From Ophiodon elongatus (taxonomy: Eukaryota > Chordata > Actinopteri > Perciformes > Hexagrammidae), in assembly GCA_016806645.1 (NCBI GenBank), contig JACSYO010002168.1, positions 87,501 to 151,500 of the forward strand: DNA of 64,000 nt, in the 5' to 3' direction. A model generated the notes under the pieces. It ran no database searches, was not told the DNA's origin, and worked only from the letters and a program-made list of their open reading frames with translations. Position numbers and translations under genes: made by a program. How positions within the stretch are numbered: the stretch's first letter is position 1; each line of letters opens with the position of its first letter. Positions 58,371 to 64,000 of the stretch are shown here, piece by piece.

Positions 58371-60450
58371 GTTGTGCACAGAATGCGTTGAGACCAGTAA
58401 TATGCATAGTTCACATTCTCACACATGTTCCTTCACATGTTCCAACATCACATATCAGCAGCACTTTGTGTTTCCTCCTCCAGCTTAAAGAGGAACTGAT
58501 GAGACAGGGGATGCCGGTAGACTTCATTCTAAACTTCGTGGGGAGCTCCGTAGGGAGCACCGTGGGGAGCTTCGTGGGGATAGTTTGACCCCTGCTGGTT
58601 CAACGTCATCACTCTTTCACTGCTGACTACCAGGGACTTTACATCTTTAGTTGCCTGCTGGCAACAGTCACTTTTTTAAATGTTTTTGAAGAATACATTT
58701 TAGTTTTTGCTTTGATTATACACATTGAGTGGTGGAATAAGTACTCACATCTTGTATTGAAGTAAATGTAGCAATGCCACAGTGTAGAAATACTCTGTTG
58801 AAAGTAAAATGTTACTTCAGTGAAAGTACAAAAGTATGAGCATCAAAGCATACTTTAAAGTACCAAAAGTAAATTACAAGTGACCTTATCTGATTTAATC
58901 GGACCATCACGAATCCTGTTTGTGACGCCATGTGTGACGGTAAAATTTATCTTACCCGGTGTTGAGTCTTTTAAGGCACATTTACAGTAACATTAAATCA
59001 AATTTAAGAAAAACATTCTTTGACATGAGGCTCAAACTTTCTTGATCTCTGAAACAACAGTTGAGAAAAAGCTTTCTCACCACAAAGTCCATTTTGTGGC
59101 TGTTCTTGAACATTTGATCATATCACACATATTCATTTTTTAATCATGTGTAAATTCAGTCAGTCAGTGTATAAAATAATAATTTGCTTTATCATCATGA
59201 CCTTCAAAAACTTTATAATCACAGACATTTCAAACTAAAATCACCTCATGCTACATTACATACATGTTTATTATGAAACAAAAGCCTTTTGTTACGCTCT
59301 GAATTTGCAGAAAATCGAATGAAAAATCTAAAATTAAAAACTGTGTTAAACTCAAAACGTGAGGTGCCTCATGACATCGTCTTTTTGTGGCTTGAAATGT
59401 GATTTGTATGTTTGTTTTAAAAGGAAGTGTTAGAGAAGCAGGTACGCGATGATTCCTTGTTTGGACCCTCAGAAAGAAAATCAGTCCTTAATTCTGGTCC
59501 TCATACTCCAGCACTCAAAGACTAGAACTGTAAAACTGTGGTGTTGTAATGCACAGCTTCTATGAGGAAAGACTTTTCCAGAGATTGTATGAATGGAAAA
59601 ACAAGTTCCTGCTAAATTATGTAAAATTAAAAAACGTTTTTTATCGGACTAACATCTGTTTGTCTTTACAATTCATGTGCACTGTGGACTTGTTGCTGTT
59701 GTTTGTCTGTTTGTTAACCCCCAAACATAATATTCTGAATTAAGAATTAATTTTGAACAAAACAAACCTTTTACTAAAGACAAAAAGGAGCCAGTGTAAA
59801 TTAAAAGATATCCGTTTTACCTCCGGACTGAATGACTCTTTATTGACCTCAATATTTTTGAGTCAAAGTTTTATTTAAGTTTAATTGTATTTAAAATAGT
59901 GGGATATTACATCTGTGGTGAACTACTTTTTAAAAAAATATCATAAAAGCGGCACTGTAGCTCAAGGGGGGGACATTGATGCACATTCCTTTGTTTCCAC
60001 ACATAAGTCAATAAACTTGCAGGTTTTTGAATTGCTCAATGAAATAGCAGAACGGAGTGTTAAATGTTACATTTTTTACTTTGTTTCTACACACATTCCT
60101 TCCTGCTATCAAGGAAAAAATCTAAATGGGGTGCGCTTGTTTTGTTTCAGCTAAGACCTGATAAGAGTTTTTAAATGATGGAACATGATACAAAAAAACA
60201 AACAGATTACCTGCTTTTACACACACGCAGCTGGCCACAAAAACCTTTACAGCTTGAAATGTTTTTAGGTGTCTAATAAAGGTCAGGTGTGCTTGATTTA
60301 AGAGTGACATGGTCCTGTAACTTATTCAGATTTTACAGAAAAGGCAAGATTCAAGGCTAGTTTTCTCGTTTAATTAATTAATGTTAAAATTCAAGGTGAG
60401 ACAAATCCATCTGCAATAAAAAAACATCTCAAACCTTTGTTTTGTTTTAC

Positions 60451-60615
60451 CAGATCGCCGTCCTCTTCTCCTTCTCCTTTCCGGAGTAATCTGATCTCTT
60501 GTAGCCACATAAAAGTCAAAGGTCAGGAGGAATTTGTAACAACAGAAAGTCTGTATATAACTAATGAATCTTTAATAACACGAACAAACTGTTCTGGACG
60601 AAGGATTTATCACTT

Positions 60616-60674
<59 letters not shown>

Positions 60675-60775
60675 AATGATTAACACGTTAATTTGATTAA
60701 TTATTGATAAGATTATGAAAGTCAATAATGACAGCTGATTGCATTATTGATTAGGCCAGATAAAAAGGTTCCTCA
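60451..60775. repeat. Duplicated block, copy a, with (TG)n core
   Basis: Shares 'gtaatctgatctcttgtagc', 'gaatctttaataacacgaac' and 'ctgttctggacgaaggattt' with 63605-64000. After 'cacttaag' comes a TG run (60619-60671), then 'gagaatgatta' and further shared sequence up to 'ttgattaggccagata'. Confidence 0.9.
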
Positions 60776-60798
60776 TCACTATTATGATGATGGAAGCG

Positions 60799-60860
<62 letters not shown>
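60799..60860. repeat. (CA)n microsatellite
   Basis: Pure CA run shortly after the duplicated block. Confidence 0.95.
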
Positions 60861-62215
60861 GTTTAAACTGCTAACAAAGTTTTAAAAACCTTTAAACTTC
60901 CTGTAATATGAATTATGGTAATTTACGGTATTTAACGGCAGATGTAGATTCGTAGATTTTTGCTGCCCTCCTGTGGTTGAACTTCTTACTTTGTTGCTGT
61001 GATTTTAGAGTGTTCAGTCCATCCTGACACTTAAATGGCATCCCGTGAAGTTTTTGAAGTAGCCCTATCGTTTTGGCAGAAATACTTATTTTGTTTCCCA
61101 GAAAACTCCAGAATAAACCTTTAATTTGGCTCTGTTTGCTGATGTAACTCACTTGAACCTCTCAAGAAGTCAGTGAAACACTGAGTTTTAGCTCAGTGTT
61201 AAGTGACTTAAATTTGCATTTGTTGAATTTGATGATATAATAATTACTTCAGATCAAAATGAGGAAGACTTTACGAAAAATATAATGTATGATTTATGAC
61301 CACTAGTGTGTGTTCATCTCCCTTGATTTTCTCTTTTCTTTTAATTTTACCGTTTGGTATGAAAAAAAAGACTAAATCTGACATTATAATAAATAAGCTA
61401 AATAAACAAATGGCTCATACATTTATAAATAAAACAATAAAGAAAGAAATGTTTAGATAAATATCTTTAATCCTCCAAAGTTTGGGTTGCATATGCTAGT
61501 GGGGGGAGGGGGGGGGGGTAACCTTTATATATACGTAGCTACCAGGTTCCGGATCAAGAGCCTGCAAGGGGAAGCAACAAAAATCAGCATTGAACCATGT
61601 TTTTTTTGCATTGCAACCTGGAATTAAAATATTTTTTTATTTAAATGTTATGTAACGACCTACACAAAACAGTCAAAATTGGTGAAGTGAAATGTAATTA
61701 TTTTTCTTTTATTAATAAATAATATTTTTTTTAAACTGAAAAGTGGCCCTTAAGGACACAATACAATTAAATACATTTTCAAAGTGTCTATTCGTGTTTT
61801 TTTGGCGGAGGTCAAGTTTCCATCCAGATGTGGCTCACATTTACGAATTCATTGAGAAAGAACAGAAAATGCAAAGTAATCTATCCACTACAGTTATGTG
61901 AATAATATGATGGAGTCATAAAACAGTCTGTAATCTGTTAAAGAATAAAAAAATAAGTGGGGAAATATAGAGAAGAATAAAGAAAATAATAAATAAGTAA
62001 ATCAAATATGTGGAAATAAAATCTACAGATGCAAACAGACAAAATAGAAAAATAAACACTTTTTTTTTTACTTTTATAACTAGAACATCGAGTAAATGAG
62101 GAACATTTCTGGAGTTGTAAAATGAAATACTTTACATGAATCACCAAGTACAACAGATTTATAATAATGAACATTAATACTGTCGTCTTAGTCGGGCACT
62201 GGTTCTGTAATCGTG

Positions 62216-62347
62216 TCGTGCGTGCGTGCGTGCGTGTGTGTGTGTGTGATCCATGACGTCTCGCCTCTCCTTCCACATTAGCAGAGCTGTTTATGCACGG
62301 CTGCACGCGCACAAACACCCCCTCTACATCTGATACTGCTGCACACA

Positions 62348-62410
<63 letters not shown>
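62216..62410. repeat. Paired TGCG/TG and CGCA/CA microsatellites
   Basis: A GTGC/GTGT run at 62216-62248 is followed about 90 bp later by its reverse-complement-like CACG/CACA run at 62342-62410. Together they could form a long hairpin. Confidence 0.85.
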
Positions 62411-62414
<4 letters not shown>

Positions 62415-62439
62415 CAGTCAGAAGTCAGCAGTTGTACTT

Positions 62440-62525
62440 TTACTGCCAGCAGCCGATTGAACAGTACTTTTCTTCGTAGTAGCATAATATTAGCAGGAAG
62501 TGAGCTCGGATGACTCTAACAGAGG
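62440..62525 (+). other. Weak candidate first exon
   Basis: Non-repetitive sequence containing ATGACTCTAACAGAG (62510-62524) directly followed by the strong donor GTAAGA. If real, it would start a gene running off the right edge. No protein support. Confidence 0.2.
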
Positions 62526-63604
62526 TAAGACAACATCCTTTTGTTTAAATTATATAAAGTTTTCTTTTACGCCTTTATGAGCGAGTTAACAGTGGAGAGA
62601 TCATAGAACTTTTACAAGTTGGGGTTCATGTTCAGGGAAGACGTGAAGCAAGAATTGAGCAAAAACATGAGAAATAACAACATGAGAAATATTACAGATG
62701 TTTTTTTTTAAACTTGTTTAGATGCTGAACAATCGTACAACTTGCAAAGCTGCAGCCGTCAGGACGTTAACAATGTTTATTCTGTGTTTTTCATGTCTGT
62801 GAATGCAACCTGGACGGTCTTTTGCAGTGTTGAAGAGGATGAATTAAAGGAATAGTTTGACAATTTAGAAAATATGCTAATTGGGAAAGATGAGAGGATG
62901 TTTGTTTTTGTATAGATGAAAAACAAAACCAGCATATAACATTCTAATGAGTGAACTTTTGGACGGAGCCAGGCTAGCTGTTTCCCCCTATAACCAGTCT
63001 TTATGCTAAGCTAAGTTAGCCTGCTGCTGTTTGAAGCTTCATATTTAGCGCACAGACACGTGTGTGTGGTATCGATCTCCTCACCTGACTGTCAGCAAGA
63101 AAGAGAATTGTAGTATTTCCCAAAATTAATATAAAGAAGCGTGAGATCATTAATGGGAGAGGACAGAAGAAAACATTACAGGAATGTTTTGACTTTTCTT
63201 TCATCTTATTTAGATTAAACCAATGGAGACATTTAGAGTGGAGATATCTCTTTGGTGGTGATTGATTTTTTTTGTCAGAGGTCACAAGACAAAAAGGTTT
63301 TGAACAACTATTACAATTTTTGACAATGTGTCCTATTTCATGAATGTATCATCTTTTATTTCTGCAAAAACTGAATTGGAAAAGTAACCAGTAACGGTAC
63401 CTGCCAAATAAATACAGTGCAGTAAAAAGTACAATATATACCACTGAGATGTGGAGTAGAAGTTTAACGTAGCGGGAAATGTAAATATTCAAGTAAAGTA
63501 TCTCAAATGTCTCCGGTTCTTAAGTAAGTGTACATGAATGTCACCCCTAATAATAATAATTTATGCTGCTGGATGATGATCTGAGTGGATTATGTTTTTC
63601 TCCT

Positions 63605-64000
<396 letters not shown>

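Larger units (their letters stand above)
53286..58588 (+). pseudogene. Cys-rich/mucin gene, copy 2: internally deleted and probably non-functional
   Basis: Segments matching copy 1: signal exon 53286-53401 (MWLHLLLLFMLLACSSQVS), exon 2 from 54190, exon 3 56218-56358, exon 4 from 57236, then the C-terminal exons 57729-57808 and 58484-58588. Defects: a one-base frameshift near 53370 in exon 1; at the end of exon 2 the donor is lost (copy 1 has GCAGTGAGT, here a stop TAA at 54382-54384 follows directly); and exon 4 breaks off near 57340, running straight into the sequence that in copy 1 lies after the mucin exon (from about 50165). Counterparts of exons 5-9, including all mucin repeats, are absent. 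The last exon is intact and longer than in copy 1 (ends VGSSVGSTVGSFVGIV). A rearranged short gene using new splicing is possible but not supported. Confidence 0.75.

Noticed and set aside
62440..62525. Confident first exon of a new gene
   Set aside because: Only a five-codon open start and a donor are visible; kept as a weak candidate.

Overview
The window is nuclear DNA from a bony fish, most likely a spiny-rayed (percomorph) teleost. Evidence: split vertebrate genes with GT-AG introns, a teleost-type non-LTR retrotransposon with a GGAT-type 3' tail, very long CA/TG and TA microsatellites, and many dispersed fish repeats. No prokaryotic features, CRISPR arrays or RNA genes were recognised. 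Exon boundaries below were read by eye from splice sites, reading phase and protein character; none was checked against transcripts.

Left part (1-9,300, + strand): the last ten exons of an FHIP1-type gene (FTS/Hook-interacting protein, endosome-dynein adaptor). Its 5' exons lie outside the window.

Middle part (10,300-22,060, + strand): two cell-surface genes I cannot name. One encodes a small acidic protein with likely tyrosine-sulfation sites and a GPI-like tail (3 exons, 121 aa). The other is a single-pass mucin-like membrane protein (10 exons, 339 aa).

Immune-type part (24,490-39,460): a minus-strand gene with two Ig domains and one membrane span (Fc-receptor-like); a plus-strand gene with one V-type Ig domain whose stalk is encoded by three near-identical 24-nt microexons; a plus-strand fragment with half an Ig V domain plus a membrane span; a decayed retroviral integrase; and a decayed minus-strand C-type lectin domain.

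Right part (40,600-58,600, + strand): a tandem pair of genes from one secreted, Cys-rich/mucin family. Copy 1 is intact (11 exons, about 886 aa) and has a 1.4-kb exon of 24-nt-based Ser/Thr repeats. Copy 2 has a frameshift, a lost splice donor and a large internal deletion that joins its exon 4 directly to the intron before the last exons. A non-LTR retrotransposon with a 9-bp candidate target-site duplication sits in intron 3 of copy 1. From 58,600 to the end I see only repeats, duplicated flanks and one weak candidate first exon.

The most notable observations are the triplicated 24-nt microexons, the deletion-derived second copy of the Cys-rich/mucin gene, and the small GPI-type sulfo-acidic protein.
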